From: Prorocentrum cordatum
Lineage: Eukaryota > Sar > Dinophyceae > Prorocentrales > Prorocentraceae
Direction: 5' to 3'
Assembly: GCA_963575745.1 (NCBI GenBank)
Contig: CAUYUJ010018326.1
Location: forward strand, 168,857-197,919
DNA: 29,063 bases
Positions 1 to 8,639 of the stretch are shown in pieces (the first letter of the stretch is position 1; every line of letters begins with the position of its first letter). The notes below the pieces were generated by a model. The model did no database searches. It was not told the DNA's origin and saw nothing but the letters and a program-made list of their open reading frames with translations. Both the position numbers and the translations under genes were made by a program.

Positions 1-45
1 ACCCTACCTAGGAGTTGGAAACCCTAGGAAAGCAGCATTAAAAGT

Positions 46-475
46 AACAATAACGCTAAGCTAAAGCTAAGCTAAAGCTAAGCTAAAGCTTATCCACAGC
101 TAAGCTAAAGTTAAGCTAAAGCTAAGCTAAAGCTAAGCTCAAGCTAAGCTCAAGCTAAGGTAAAGCTAAAGATAAGCTAAAGCTAAGCTAAAGCTGAGCA
201 ACTGTTAAGCTACATCTAAGCTACAGCTAAGCTAAAGCTAAAGCTAAAGCTAAGCTAAAGCTAAGCTAAAGCTGAGCAACTGTTGAGCTACATCTAAGCT
301 ACAGCTAAGCTAAAGCTAAGCTAAAGCTAAGCTAAAGCTAAGCTAAAGCTAAGCTAAACGCTAAGCGAAAAGCTAAGCGAAAAGCTAAGTTCAAGCTAGG
401 CTAAAGCTAAGCTACAGCTAAGATAAAGCTAAGCTAAAGCTAAGCTAAAGCTAAAGCTAAAGCTAAAGCTAAAGC
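46..475. repeat. 11-bp AGCTAA satellite
   Basis: GCTAA and AGCTAA blocks alternate, giving an 11-bp basic period across about 430 bases. A variant block (GCTGAGCAACTGTT followed by AAGCTACATCTAAGCTACAGC-like sequence) occurs at 193 and again at 271, a 78-bp higher-order period. The array stops sharply at a GC-rich segment near 476. It is non-coding, and the start of the array may lie outside the window. Confidence 0.93.
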
Positions 476-480
476 TCCCA

Positions 481-522
481 GGGGACTGGGGGAAACCGCG
501 GGGCGGGGACTGGGGGAACCGC
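481..522. repeat. 24-bp GC-rich tandem duplication
   Basis: The string GGGGACTGGGGGAA followed by CCGC occurs at 481 and again at 505, with one A gained or lost between copies. It directly abuts the satellite edge. Confidence 0.8.
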
Positions 523-540
523 CCGGGGCGCTTTCCACTG

Positions 541-929
541 CCCGGCCCCTTTAAGCTAAGAGAGTAAGAACCTTTCTAGGCAGAGCCTAGGTAGGGAAAA
601 ACGTGTAAAAAAAACGAGGAAAAACACAAACCGAGGAAAGCCGCGAGATCTTCTCCGAGGAAGGCCTCTCGCTCGAGGGAAAAACGATACAAGACGATGA
701 TAGGGCTCCCTCCCGAGCGAAGCGGGGGCGCGTCGCGGCGTATCTGCAGCCGCGAGCGGGCGTTGCGCTCAACCACGGTCTGGACACGAGCTGGCACGGG
801 TCCTCACACCCGTGGGTGTCGCGGTGGTCCTCTGGCTCTGACGAAGAGACGCGTCCACGGCCGCCAACGAACCTTTCGCTCGACCCCTCCCTGGGTCAGG
901 CGGGGGGGGTCGGACACGCGTTGGAGCTT
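541..929. other. unique DNA, no gene recognised
   Basis: About 390 bases of mixed-composition sequence. Open frames exist on both strands but have no recognisable domain or codon pattern. I see no promoter, RNA gene or long repeat here. Confidence 0.5.
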
Positions 930-1440
930 CAGAGGTCCCAAGATGGCTCCAAAAGATAACCTACGATGGCCTCCACGATCGCACAAGATAGCCCAAGATG
1001 GCTCAAGATAGCTTCTATCATGCCTCCAAGAGGCTCCAAGAACGCCCAAGCGGCCATGGAGCCTCCCAAGGACGCTCCCAATACGCCAACATCATTCAAA
1101 GCCCTGGGGAAAGTCAATGTTGCGTGCCTTCTCGCCTTTTCGCTGTCGATTGACTTCTGACGCCTCAAAATGGTTATAGGATAGCCCACGAGAACCCCAA
1201 GAGGGGACCAAAAGGGTTTCAAGGCGGCCCCAAGAGCGCCCAAGAAAGCCAAGAGCGCTCCACTATGCGATTTGTCGGCATCCGACGAGGGGACGCTAAT
1301 TAAGGACACCCCTTTTTGATCGATGGTCTCCAAGATGGACCCACGAAGGCACCAAGAGAGCCCCAAGAGAGCCAAAAAAGCCGCAGAAGAGCAGCAAAGG
1401 CCTCCGATAGTGCCCCCAAGAGGGCCCGAAGATGGCCCAA
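930..1440. repeat. degenerate CCAAGA/GGC array, block 1
   Basis: Short words such as CCAAGATGGC, CCAAGAGGC and CCCAAGAGCGCC recur roughly every 10-12 bases, with AT-rich unique interruptions around 1,090-1,180 and 1,270-1,320. The same word family returns at 2,965-3,552 and 8,420-8,632. Translations give artificial Leu/Gly/Trp-rich peptides, so frames crossing this block should not be read as genes. Confidence 0.8.
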
Positions 1441-1790
1441 GTGAGATGCCAAGAGTCTACCATAACGAAAGATCCGCGAAGGTATAATCTATATTGTTGA
1501 ATCCTGGGCCAGCTCAGGCTGATCCTGATCTTCGTTTTGACGGCTGCCCCCACTCTTTGCTCCACTGAGTGCTCCCATACTTCCCTGATCAATACAGCTC
1601 GTCTGGGCATCGTTGCTGGATGCGCTGGTGGAGATGCGCGAAGAGTCAAACATTCGGCTGAGGAGAAGTCGGGAATCCCTGGGACTGGCGGGTCTTGAGA
1701 ATGCCTCGGGCGCCGCGGCCAGGTCCAGAGCGCCCCGAAACGCTCTGAGCGACTGGACACGCCCTGGAACAGTGCATTGGGAGTCCCGAA
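1441..1790. other. unique spacer, no gene recognised
   Basis: About 350 bases of non-repetitive sequence between the CCAAGA array and the hairpin cluster. A minus-strand frame covers it, but I recognise no family and its ends run into repeats on both sides. I do not call a gene. Confidence 0.4.
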
Positions 1791-1792
1791 AC

Positions 1793-1980
1793 GGTGCGGT
1801 GACTGACCGTGCGGTGACCTCGAAATCCCCCAAGACCTCACCGCACGGTCCGTCACCGCACGGTCTTGGGACCCCAAAGGCCCTTGTCGCGCGAGACATC
1901 TTCGGAGAACGACCCGAGTCCCAAAACCGTGCGGTGACTCCGAATCCCCACTGGCTCACCGCACGGTGTGGTCACCGCAC
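1793..1980. repeat. cluster of GTGCGGTGA inverted repeats
   Basis: The 9-mer GTGCGGTGA occurs three times forward (near 1794, 1809, 1929) and four times as its complement TCACCGCAC (near 1838, 1852, 1956, 1971). The arms 1793-1817 and 1838-1862 pair at 23 of 25 positions around a 20-base loop. Arms 1926-1937 and 1956-1967 pair perfectly over 12 bp around an 18-base loop. The cluster could extrude as DNA hairpins or fold if transcribed. Its role is unknown. Confidence 0.88.
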
Positions 1981-2245
1981 CGTGTGGGGGCCCCCGAGTG
2001 TATCCTCGCACTGCGGTCGGTCCCAGGACAGAAGAACGGCCTTCAAGAGCATGAGCCCCTCCGCTGGCCAAGACAGCCCAGACCACAAGATCGCTCGGGG
2101 GCGCCCTCCCCCAGGGATGCCCGAAAGCCCCCGACGGGCACGAAGCACGTGAAGGGTGCCCTCCCCGAGCCCTGGGGTCTGGAGGGGGGGAGGCGCGGAG
2201 CCTCGGAGCGTCGTGCGCGCCCCAAAGTTTTTTCGGGGATCTTCT

Positions 2246-2446
2246 GACCCGGGTCGATCCAGACCCGGGTTAGCGGGAAACCGAAAACTGCACTGCAGGA
2301 AAAAAAAAACTGCACCGAAGGTCTTCGCAAACCCGGGTCAGCCAATATGCGCGGCCGCCTCGCGGCCACGAGCGGCTCGCTAACCCAGGTCAGCCAGAGG
2401 GGGTCTCCGCAGGATCCTGCAGGATCTGGCGCCCTGGCTGACCCCC
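2246..2446. repeat. dispersed ACCCGGGTCAGCC motifs
   Basis: ACCCGGGT or ACCCAGGTCAGCCA occurs near 2247, 2263, 2332 and 2387, and in inverted form (TGGCTGACCCCCG) near 2431. The first copy lies in the 10-bp palindrome GACCCGGGTC (2246-2255). The sequence between copies is unique. Confidence 0.6.
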
Positions 2447-2657
2447 GTCTGCATTGACCCCCGTCTCTTGGCTCCCGGATTTTGTTCCACGCCAGCGCGC
2501 CGGGCCCGAGGCGACTCCAGCCGAGCCGCGGTCCCGCGGGAGCCCGCGGGGGCGGTGGGCGGCGCAGGGCCGCTCTGGAGCGGTGCGCGTACAAATCGGT
2601 GCGCGTGTCGCGCAGACGCGCACAACTCGGGGCGAACAAATTCGAGAGGCGCGAAAG

Positions 2658-2870
2658 GGCGAGAGAGAGAGAGAGAGAGAGAAAACAAAAATATCCTGCA
2701 CAGACAGAGAAGCAAAGATACAGAGATGCGGGGAGGAGGGGCTGCATGGGGGAGGAGGAGGAGGAGGAGGAGGAGGAGGAGGAGGAGGAGGAGGAGGAGG
2801 AGAAGGAGGAGGAGGAGAAGGAGGAGGAGGACGAGGAGGAGGAGGAAGAGGAGGAGGAGGAGGAGAGAGA
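2658..2870 (+). repeat. (GA)n then (GGA)n microsatellite
   Basis: A GAGA run at about 2661-2683 is followed by a long (GAG/GGA)n tract at about 2746-2868 with AAG and ACG interruptions. All three frames are open across it, giving poly-Gly, poly-Arg or poly-Glu, which explains several long apparent frames of about 150-180 codons. Confidence 0.95.
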
Positions 2871-2970
2871 GGGGCAGCCGAAGCGGCAGCGTGAAAGGCA
2901 GGAGCTAACTAGATCTATACATCGATATCTATCTATCTATCTATTATATCCGCCGCCCCCCTTGAGGGCC

Positions 2971-3092
2971 CAAGATGGCCTCCAAGACGGCCCTGGAGCA
3001 TTCCAAGAGGGCCCCTAGTCGGCCCAGAGAGGCCCCCCGAACGGCTTCCGACGGCGTCAGACGGGCCAGGAGCCCACCAAGACGGCCGAAGA
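2971..3092 (+). repeat. 122-bp duplicated segment, copy 1
   Basis: Aligns without gaps to 3342-3463, an offset of 371 bases. The best conserved part (GAACGGCTTCCGACGGCGTC) is identical in both copies. Confidence 0.9.
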
Positions 3093-3341
3093 TGGCCCTA
3101 AGATGGCCCAAGACGGCCCAAGAAGCCTCCAAGAGGGCCTCCAGGAAGGGCCGAAAAGGCCAAAATCGCTGATTTCCTAAGAGGTTGTGAAGGATTGTGG
3201 CATTTGCTTGTTGTTCGGCCTTCCGACGGCCCGAGGCGACGCAAGAGCCCCCAAAGATCGCATGGCCCCAGAACGGCCCAAGAGGCCCCCAAGACGGCCC
3301 CAAGAGGCCCCCAAGACGGCCCAAGAGGCCTCTAAGACGCC

Positions 3342-3463
3342 CAAGATGGCCTCCGAGACGGCCCTGGAGCACCCCAAGAGGACCACAAGACGGCCCAGAG
3401 AGGCCCCCCGAACGGCTTCCGACGGCGTCAGACGGGCCACGAGCCCACCAAGACGGCCAAAGA
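3342..3463 (+). repeat. 122-bp duplicated segment, copy 2
   Basis: Second copy of 2971-3092 in the same orientation. The lack of indels suggests a segmental duplication within the array rather than independent drift of short words. Confidence 0.9.
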
Positions 3464-3555
3464 GGCCCCCGAGAAGCCCCCAAAGGTCCAAGAGGCTCCC
3501 AGGAAGCTCCCAGGAGGCCCCAAGAGTGTCCCAAGAGGGTCCAAAGATGACCCCT

Positions 3556-3624
3556 CTTCCTCCTCCTCCTCCTCCTCCTCCTCCTCCTCCACCTCCTCCT
3601 CCTCCTCCTCCTCCACCTCCTCTT
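3556..3624 (+). repeat. (TCC)n microsatellite
   Basis: About 22 TCC triplets with two ACC interruptions. Confidence 0.95.
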
Positions 3625-3940
3625 GATCTTCCCAACCATCCTCCCCCAAAGGTTCCCCGAAGGGTTTCCACAACGATTGGGGAAACGCATGGCCCGATGC
3701 CTTGGCAGACCTTTTGCCATAATGCTCGGCCACATGGGCGATTCTAGAAGGCGGGAACGGCGGTGATTCGCCGTAGGCGCCTTCGATAACGCCAACGTTT
3801 CAATCTGCGCGGATGACTCCTTTCCACCCCCGCATGCTGTTCCCAGATAAGCCAAGGCAGCGCCGAGACTCGCCGACGCAACTCTGCTACATCCCATTTT
3901 GATGGAGAGGGGAGCCGCGGCAGAGGGCGAAACCCTTACT
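3625..3940. other. unique spacer ending in a shared element-end motif
   Basis: Mostly unique sequence with no recognised gene. The end (about 3,895-3,930) contains GCAGAGGGCGAAACCCTTAC, which differs at one base from GCAGAGGGCGAAACGCTTAC at about 11,386-11,405. The bases upstream of both are also loosely similar. This may be a fragment of an element related to the one starting near 11.3 kb. Confidence 0.45.
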
Positions 3941-3944
3941 GGTA

Positions 3945-4365
3945 TGTATGTGTATATGCATACAATACATTCAAATACAAATACAAATGCACATACAACT
4001 ACAAACACGAAAACAAAAACGCATACAACTACATATACACATACACATGCACATAACAATACATGCATACATGCATGCATGTATGCATATATACGTGCAT
4101 ACATACATGCATACATACATACATACATGCATACATGCATGCATACATACATACATGCATACATGCATACATACATACACACATACACACATACATGCAT
4201 ACATGCATACATGCATACATGCATACATGCATACATGCATGCATGCATGCATGCATGCATGCATACATGCATACATGCATGCATACATACATACATACAT
4301 ACATACATACATACATACATACATACATACATACATACATACATGCATGCATGTATGTGTGCATG
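3945..4365 (+). repeat. (CATA)n/(CATG)n tetranucleotide tract
   Basis: About 420 bases of ACAT/GCAT tetranucleotide repeats grading from interrupted (ACATACAACTACAAA) to pure (CATA)n near 4,290-4,345. A 4-base unit keeps all frames open (Met-His-Thr-Cys-Ile), so the long frames here are artefacts. Confidence 0.97.
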
Positions 4366-4424
4366 CAGGTGTCCTAAGCAACGCCTGCACGTGAAGGCTA
4401 TCAGCTGGCTCTCCTGAAGAACTG

Positions 4425-4662
4425 CCGCCCGTGCCGCCTCGCAGGCGCTCCGCGCTTGGGGGGGGCACGTCGGGTGCTGCCGCGCTGCCGCCCGGCCGCC
4501 GCCTCGCAGGCGCCCCGTGGGCGCGTCCCGCGCTCGGGGGCTGCGTGCCGAGAGTGCGCCACGCTGCCGTCCGTGGGCGCCCCGTGGGCGCCCCGTGGGC
4601 GCCCAGTGCGCCACGTTGGCACCCGTGCTGCCTCGTGGGCGCCTCGTGGGCGCCCCGTGCTC
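4425..4662. repeat. degenerate CGTGGGCGCC decamer array
   Basis: CGTGGGCGCC or close variants recur, with three near-perfect units at about 4,572-4,604 and degenerate ones on both sides. A related block lies at about 6,170-6,440. Confidence 0.7.
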
Positions 4663-4860
4663 TGAGCTCGCACGGCATAGCTGTCACGACATGTTATGGC
4701 TTGAGCCGTGCACAGCTCGCACCGCAGGTGTTGCACAGCATGGCTCGTCCCATGCCTTTTTCTACACCCCGCGGCGTTCAACTTCAGTTCGCACCGCCCA
4801 GCCGACATAGCTTACACCACATTGCTAGCACCGCAAAAGCTTTCACTTCCAGTTTTCACA

Positions 4861-4929
4861 CCTCCTCCTCCTCCTCCTCCTCCTCCTCCTCCTCCTCCTC
4901 CTCCTCCTCCTCCTCCTCCTCCTCCTCAG
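4861..4929 (+). repeat. (CCT)n tract ending in CAG
   Basis: An unbroken CCT repeat of about 65 pyrimidines runs directly into CAG at 4927-4929. Beyond being a microsatellite, this has the form of a 3' splice acceptor (long pyrimidine tract, then AG). It sits exactly where trans-splicing onto the downstream relic leader and reading frame would occur. That function is inference. Confidence 0.9.
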
Positions 4930-4947
4930 TACCCATTTTGGCTCAAC
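4927..4947 (+). other. relic dinoflagellate spliced-leader sequence
   Basis: Compared with the 21-nt dinoflagellate spliced leader, 18 of 21 positions match, including the unbroken core CCATTTTGGCTCAA. Mismatches are at 4928, 4932 and the last base, 4947. It lies 44 bases before an ATG that opens a long frame. Relic leaders inside genomic DNA are known in dinoflagellates, where they arise when trans-spliced mRNA is reverse-transcribed and re-inserted. Confidence 0.75.
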
Positions 4948-4991
4948 CCCGCATCGCTGGGCCGCGGCCGCGCCGCGCTCGCTGCGGAGCA

Positions 4992-5886
4992 ATGCCTGGT
5001 ACGGTCACGCAGCCTGCTGGACGCCGCGACGCCGAAGAAGCCGCCCGCGGGGCGTTGCTGGCGGCGCACGCGGCGGCGGGGCTTGCGGCGGGGCGCTCCC
5101 AGTCGGGGGTGCGCCTGCTGCGAGCCGCGGAAGGCATGCTGCGCGCGGCAGTGGCGTCCCTTCGGGTCACGCCGCCGCCCATGGCTCCCCCTGGCGCCGC
5201 GCCCGCCAAGCGTCGGCGGCGGCGCGGGCGCGGGGGCCGTGGGCCCGGTGCTGCGGGCCGGGGCGCGCCTCCCGAGGCGGCCGCGGCGGAGAGCGCCGAT
5301 GTTGGAGGAGTACACGCAGCGCCCATGGTGTTGGAGGCGGCTGGCGGCGGCCACGGGGCGAGGAGGCGGCGGCGCCGCCCGCGCCCTGCGCCTGCGGCCG
5401 CCCTCCTCCCTGGTGCAGCTGTGGGGCTTCCTCTTCTGGATGTCGGTGGTCGTGGCGGTGATGAGGACGACGAGGTGGACGAGCCAGACGACTCCTGGGC
5501 CGATGGAGGCCGTCCTGCACGTCTGGAGGCGGCACCTGCGGTGCCCGACGCTGCGCCTGCGGCGGCGGCGGCAGCGGCGGCTGGCGGCCCGGTGACCCTC
5601 GCGGCGATCCAGTAGCGGTCGGCGGAGCTGGCTGCACGGCTGGGGACGCCCCCTGGCGACCTCTTCTGCCTCGTGGAGGCGGCGACGGCGAGCATCGACT
5701 CGCTGTCCCCTGCGGACTCGGCCATCGTCGACGACGTGCACGAGTTCGTGGTTCGGTTGGCGAGGTCTCACCGCATGACGTGATGCTCACGCTCGCTCCG
5801 TCCTCGCGCTGCTGGAGTGCGGCTCGCTCGCGCGGCCCGTCTGCGACGCGCCCGCCTTCGCCGTCTCTGGCCTCGTGATGGCGTAA
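4992..5886 (+). pseudogene. Ala/Arg-rich gene copy with relic leader, broken
   Basis: I do not recognise the family. From ATG 4992 the frame runs 207 codons to a TAG at 5613, then stays open with ordinary protein-like sequence (RSAELAARLGTPPGD, DLFCLVEAA) for 55 codons to 5783. A one-base shift then restores a frame (HARSVLALLECGSLARPVC) ending at TAA 5884-5886. I infer an original product of about 300 residues. Visible parts are an Ala-rich, probably helical N-terminus (residues 12-56), basic clusters at 73-84 (KRRRRRGRGGRG) and 124-129, an acidic stretch at 157-167, and an Ala-rich segment at 181-197. The start was chosen because it lies 44 bases after the relic spliced leader. No intron interruption is evident, as expected for a retrocopy. 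The TAG and the shift could instead be assembly errors, in which case this is an intact gene. Confidence 0.6.
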
Positions 5887-6027
5887 CCTGTTGTGAGCGT
5901 CGACCTGGGATATGCTGCCCATCCAAGGGGCTTTCACCCTCCGCACTACCCCCATTGGGAGTGTCGGATCCTTTTGTGTCTCTCCGCTGGCGTGGGTCTG
6001 TCTCGGCAGACTCGCGTTTCATCGCTC

Positions 6028-6114
6028 GGGGCCTCCTCCTCCTCCTCCTCCTCCTCCTCCTCCTCCTCCTCCTCCTCCTCCTCCTCCTCCTCCTCCTCCT
6101 CCTCCTCCTCCCCC
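6028..6114 (+). repeat. (TCC)n microsatellite
   Basis: About 28 TCC triplets. Together with 4861-4929 it brackets the retrocopy in the same strand orientation. Confidence 0.97.
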
Positions 6115-6169
6115 TCGTGACACTTGCTGTCAAGCACTCGGTTGGGTCTTCTGGGCTCTCGGCCGGTGC

Positions 6170-6440
6170 ACCCGCCCGCTGGCGCCCGTGGGCGCGTGGG
6201 GCGGGATCGGCCGGGACCTCGCCGGGCGCCCGCCCGCGGGGGCCTCGAGGAGGCCTCGCGCGCTGGGCTGGTAGGCCGAGGTGTCGCCTCCTGGGAGCCT
6301 CGCGGGCGCCCCCCGCGCCTGGGTGGGGCGACGTGCCGAGGCGTCGCCACGGTGGTCCCCGCCCGTGGGCGCCCCGAGGGCGCTCCTCCAGGAGCGCGTG
6401 CACGGCGCAGAGCGGAGGCCTGTCCACAAGAGGCCTTCCA
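6170..6440. repeat. degenerate GGGCGCC-rich block
   Basis: Variants of CGTGGGCGCC, GGGCGCCC and CCTCGCGGGCGCC recur without a strict period. It is related in composition to 4,425-4,662. Open frames here are GC-rich by-products. Confidence 0.5.
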
Positions 6441-6620
6441 CGAGGAAGCCAGCCTTGAGATCCCACGGGACGCACAGGACTGATGCCATGTGCCCTCCTT
6501 GGAGGCGCGCGTGCGACCCGAACATGCAGTATACCCATCTTGTAGTATACCGTTTCCCGAGCGGCGTGGCCAGAAAGTGCCCGCCACGACGCATCTATAC
6601 TATAAGATCTCTCGGTGCGC

Positions 6621-6644
6621 GCGTCGCCCCTTGGGGGGCGACGC
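6621..6644. other. 10-bp perfect hairpin
   Basis: GCGTCGCCCC (6621-6630) pairs with GGGGCGACGC (6635-6644) around the four-base loop TTGG. There is no following T-run and no adjacent gene, so I do not call it a terminator. Confidence 0.75.
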
Positions 6645-6667
6645 ACGTATAGCATAAGTATGCTGGA

Positions 6668-6797
6668 GTGACGCCGATCCCAGGACGTCCATCGATTTTT
6701 CTGGTGAGAGAACGTCACGCTTCCCACAGCAAAACCATCGGAACCCAAGAAACCCAGGGCACCCTGGAGGCAAGCAGGGTGATTCTTGGCATGGGCC
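6668..6797 (-). repeat. dispersed repeat, copy 1
   Basis: Its reverse complement aligns with 19,016-19,175. Shared words include CATGCCAAGAA, TGCTTGCCTCCAGGGTG and CCTGGGTTTCTTGGG. Conceptual translations on the matching strand share HAK.H.ACLQG.LGFLG.DGFA, so it may be a coding-derived fragment of an unrecognised element. The 19-kb copy carries about 35 extra bases in the middle. Confidence 0.85.
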
Positions 6798-6799
6798 CC

Positions 6800-7535
6800 C
6801 ACTTGCAGATTGTCCAGAAAAAATCCAGCCCGCCTCCCGAAGCTGGACCTATCGGGACCCCCTGGGACACTGCAGTTTACAAATGATTATGCCTTGTCAC
6901 TCGTTTCCCATAAGGACTCACACCATCCCAGCCGAGCCCGTCATAACTCCCCTGGCATCCCCGTCAACTGGTATCATCAGCGCACACTCGCTTATCTCAG
7001 AAGATCATGTTGCAAGAAGCCCTTGCCGGAAATGGCACGAAGTTCGGACGCGCGGGATCACACGCCGAAATCATGCCAAACACCATCATTATGCTAGCGT
7101 TGCAATATGGAAGCAAACAAACCAATGTGCTTCCTCACAAGAGTTGTAGGTGTTCTGCACGCGCAAACTTACTTAGATAAGAAGCACATGCGATGTTAGC
7201 GTTGTTGTCCAGAATCCGCATCCTTATCTCACCACGCGTTGCACCCAGGTTCGTCCAGCATGTGACCAGAGCACAAACCCATCCCCAATAACACCATGCG
7301 GGCCACACGCGGACGCCACCACGCGCGCGTCGACATGCTTCCGAAATCATGTGCGCTTGAAGCGTTTGAAGATAGAGCTCTTCAGAAACAAATGGCAGAA
7401 ACCAAAAGTGTGTCGACAAAGTCTCCCAGGTTTCTTGAATATCTCAATGCACACTTCCTCAACATCACCTTCATCAGCGCCATCGCATCATCGCCCGCAT
7501 CGTAATCGTCAATCGCCGACAGTGGCCGACAACAC
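6800..7535. other. unique DNA, no gene recognised
   Basis: About 735 bases of balanced-composition sequence without obvious repeats. Short frames of 60-110 codons exist on both strands, but none shows a domain I recognise. It also contains no RNA gene that I can see. Confidence 0.5.
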
Positions 7536-7660
7536 CAGCACCCAGCCATCATCATCGTCATCGTCGTCACCAGCAGCGGCGCATTTGCCGTCGTCAGAGT
7601 CATCATCGCCACCACCATCGCTACCATCACTGTCGTTGCCGCCGTTGGCAGACGTCATGA
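7536..7660 (+). repeat. imperfect (ATC/GTC) trinucleotide tract
   Basis: CATCATCGTCATCGTCGTC-type triplets interrupted by GCA/CCA triplets. It is a smaller, impure relative of the 1.8-kb ATC tract at 20.8-22.6 kb. Confidence 0.75.
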
Positions 7661-7964
7661 TGACGCCGAGCCCGCCCGAGTGAACGACTCGTATTGAAAG
7701 CCCGCGCGCCAGCGCGGCCTCTGAGGCGCGCTCCCATCGGCAAGCGCCACCGTGGCCACACAAGTTGTGCCAAACCATCTGGTCGCTCTGCGCGCGAACT
7801 TGCGCGCGCCAGCGCGGCCGCAAAGATGCGCCGGTCAGAGCCAAGCATATCCGCAATCGTGACCGCATGGATTTTGCAGTCGTGGCCGCGTGGGTGGGAG
7901 GGTGCGATGTTTGCGCGAGCAATGGGGTGGACAACTCACTACTTACAACAAATTCCTGTACCAC

Positions 7965-8376
7965 GTAGCTTACATCGCATAGCTTGCACCGCATAGCTTG
8001 CACCGCATAGTTTATACCACATAGCTTGCACCACGTAGATTCTACCACGCAGGTCGCACAACGTTACATATGCCACATAGGTTGCAGCACATTGGTCGTG
8101 CCACATCGCTTGCACCACGCAGATTGCATCACCTAGCTTGCACCACCTAGCTTCCACCACATAGCGCATTCTTCACAGATTGAACCACAAAGCTTACACC
8201 ACAAATATAGCCTGCGCCACATACATTGCACCACATCGCTTGCCCCACGCAGATAGCACCACGTACATTGCACCACCAAGCTTTCACCACAAAGTGTGCA
8301 CCATATAGTCTGGACCGCATAACTCACACACCATGCTTGCGCCACGTAGCTTGTACGACATAGCTTGCACCACACA
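7965..8376. repeat. 14-bp minisatellite, TAGCTTGCACCACA unit
   Basis: About 27-29 degenerate head-to-tail copies of a unit close to TAGCTTGCACCACA. Most copies are exactly 14 bases, with CACC or CCAC the best conserved part. Two or three units depart in length (near 8,163, 8,200, 8,330). Because 14 is not a multiple of 3, the minus strand reads as a repeating 14-residue peptide (MWYKLCGASYAVQA-like) that mimics a repeat protein. Two isolated, similar units occur at about 4,803-4,833. Confidence 0.92.
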
Positions 8377-8419
8377 ACAATATAAGCATCAAACCTGCAA
8401 TAACATACTGTGTGGACTC

Positions 8420-8632
8420 AGGGCCAAGACGGGCCCTAGACGGCCTAAGAAGGTCCCAAGACGGCCCAAGAGGCGCCCGAGACGGCCCAAGAGGGCCCAC
8501 ACACGCACTGCCCCAAGAGGGCCCAAGATAGGGAACACGAACCGAAAAGTTCAGCTTTCCGCCGCAAGAAGCGCCTAAGAGGCCCTGATAAAAGACCCCC
8601 AAGAGGCTCCCAAGAGGTCCCCACAATGACCC
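8420..8632. repeat. degenerate CCAAGA/GGCC array, block 3
   Basis: CCCAAGACGGCCCAAGAGGC-type words recur at roughly 11-bp spacing, the same family as blocks at 0.93-1.44 and 2.97-3.55 kb. Confidence 0.8.
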
Positions 8633-8639
8633 CACTGTG

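Larger units (their letters stand above)
2965..3552. repeat. degenerate CCAAGA/GGCC array, block 2
   Basis: The densest stretch of the CCAAGA-CGGCC word family, at roughly 11-bp spacing. It contains a 122-bp segmental duplication (listed separately) and a non-repetitive gap near 3,165-3,260. On the minus strand it reads as repeated Leu-Gly-Gly-Leu peptides, a translation artefact. Confidence 0.85.

Noticed and set aside
1-60. Telomere-like ACCCTA at the left edge
   Set aside because: Only isolated ACCCTA and AACCCTAGG words occur; there is no tandem TTTAGGG or CCCTAAA array.
1296-1960. 193-codon minus-strand frame as a gene
   Set aside because: Its two ends are translations of the CCAAGA array and the hairpin cluster; only about 300 bases in the middle are unique and show no known motif.
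2944-4614. 556-codon minus-strand frame
   Set aside because: It runs through the CATA tetranucleotide tract and CCAAGA/TCC repeats; composition explains the open frame and no domain is visible.
4431-4991. Upstream extension of the Ala-rich frame to 4431
   Set aside because: It crosses the (CCT)n tract as poly-Ser and the relic spliced leader; the ATG at 4992, after the leader, is the better start.
6621-6644. Rho-independent terminator
   Set aside because: A perfect hairpin but no T-run and no upstream gene; the setting is eukaryotic.
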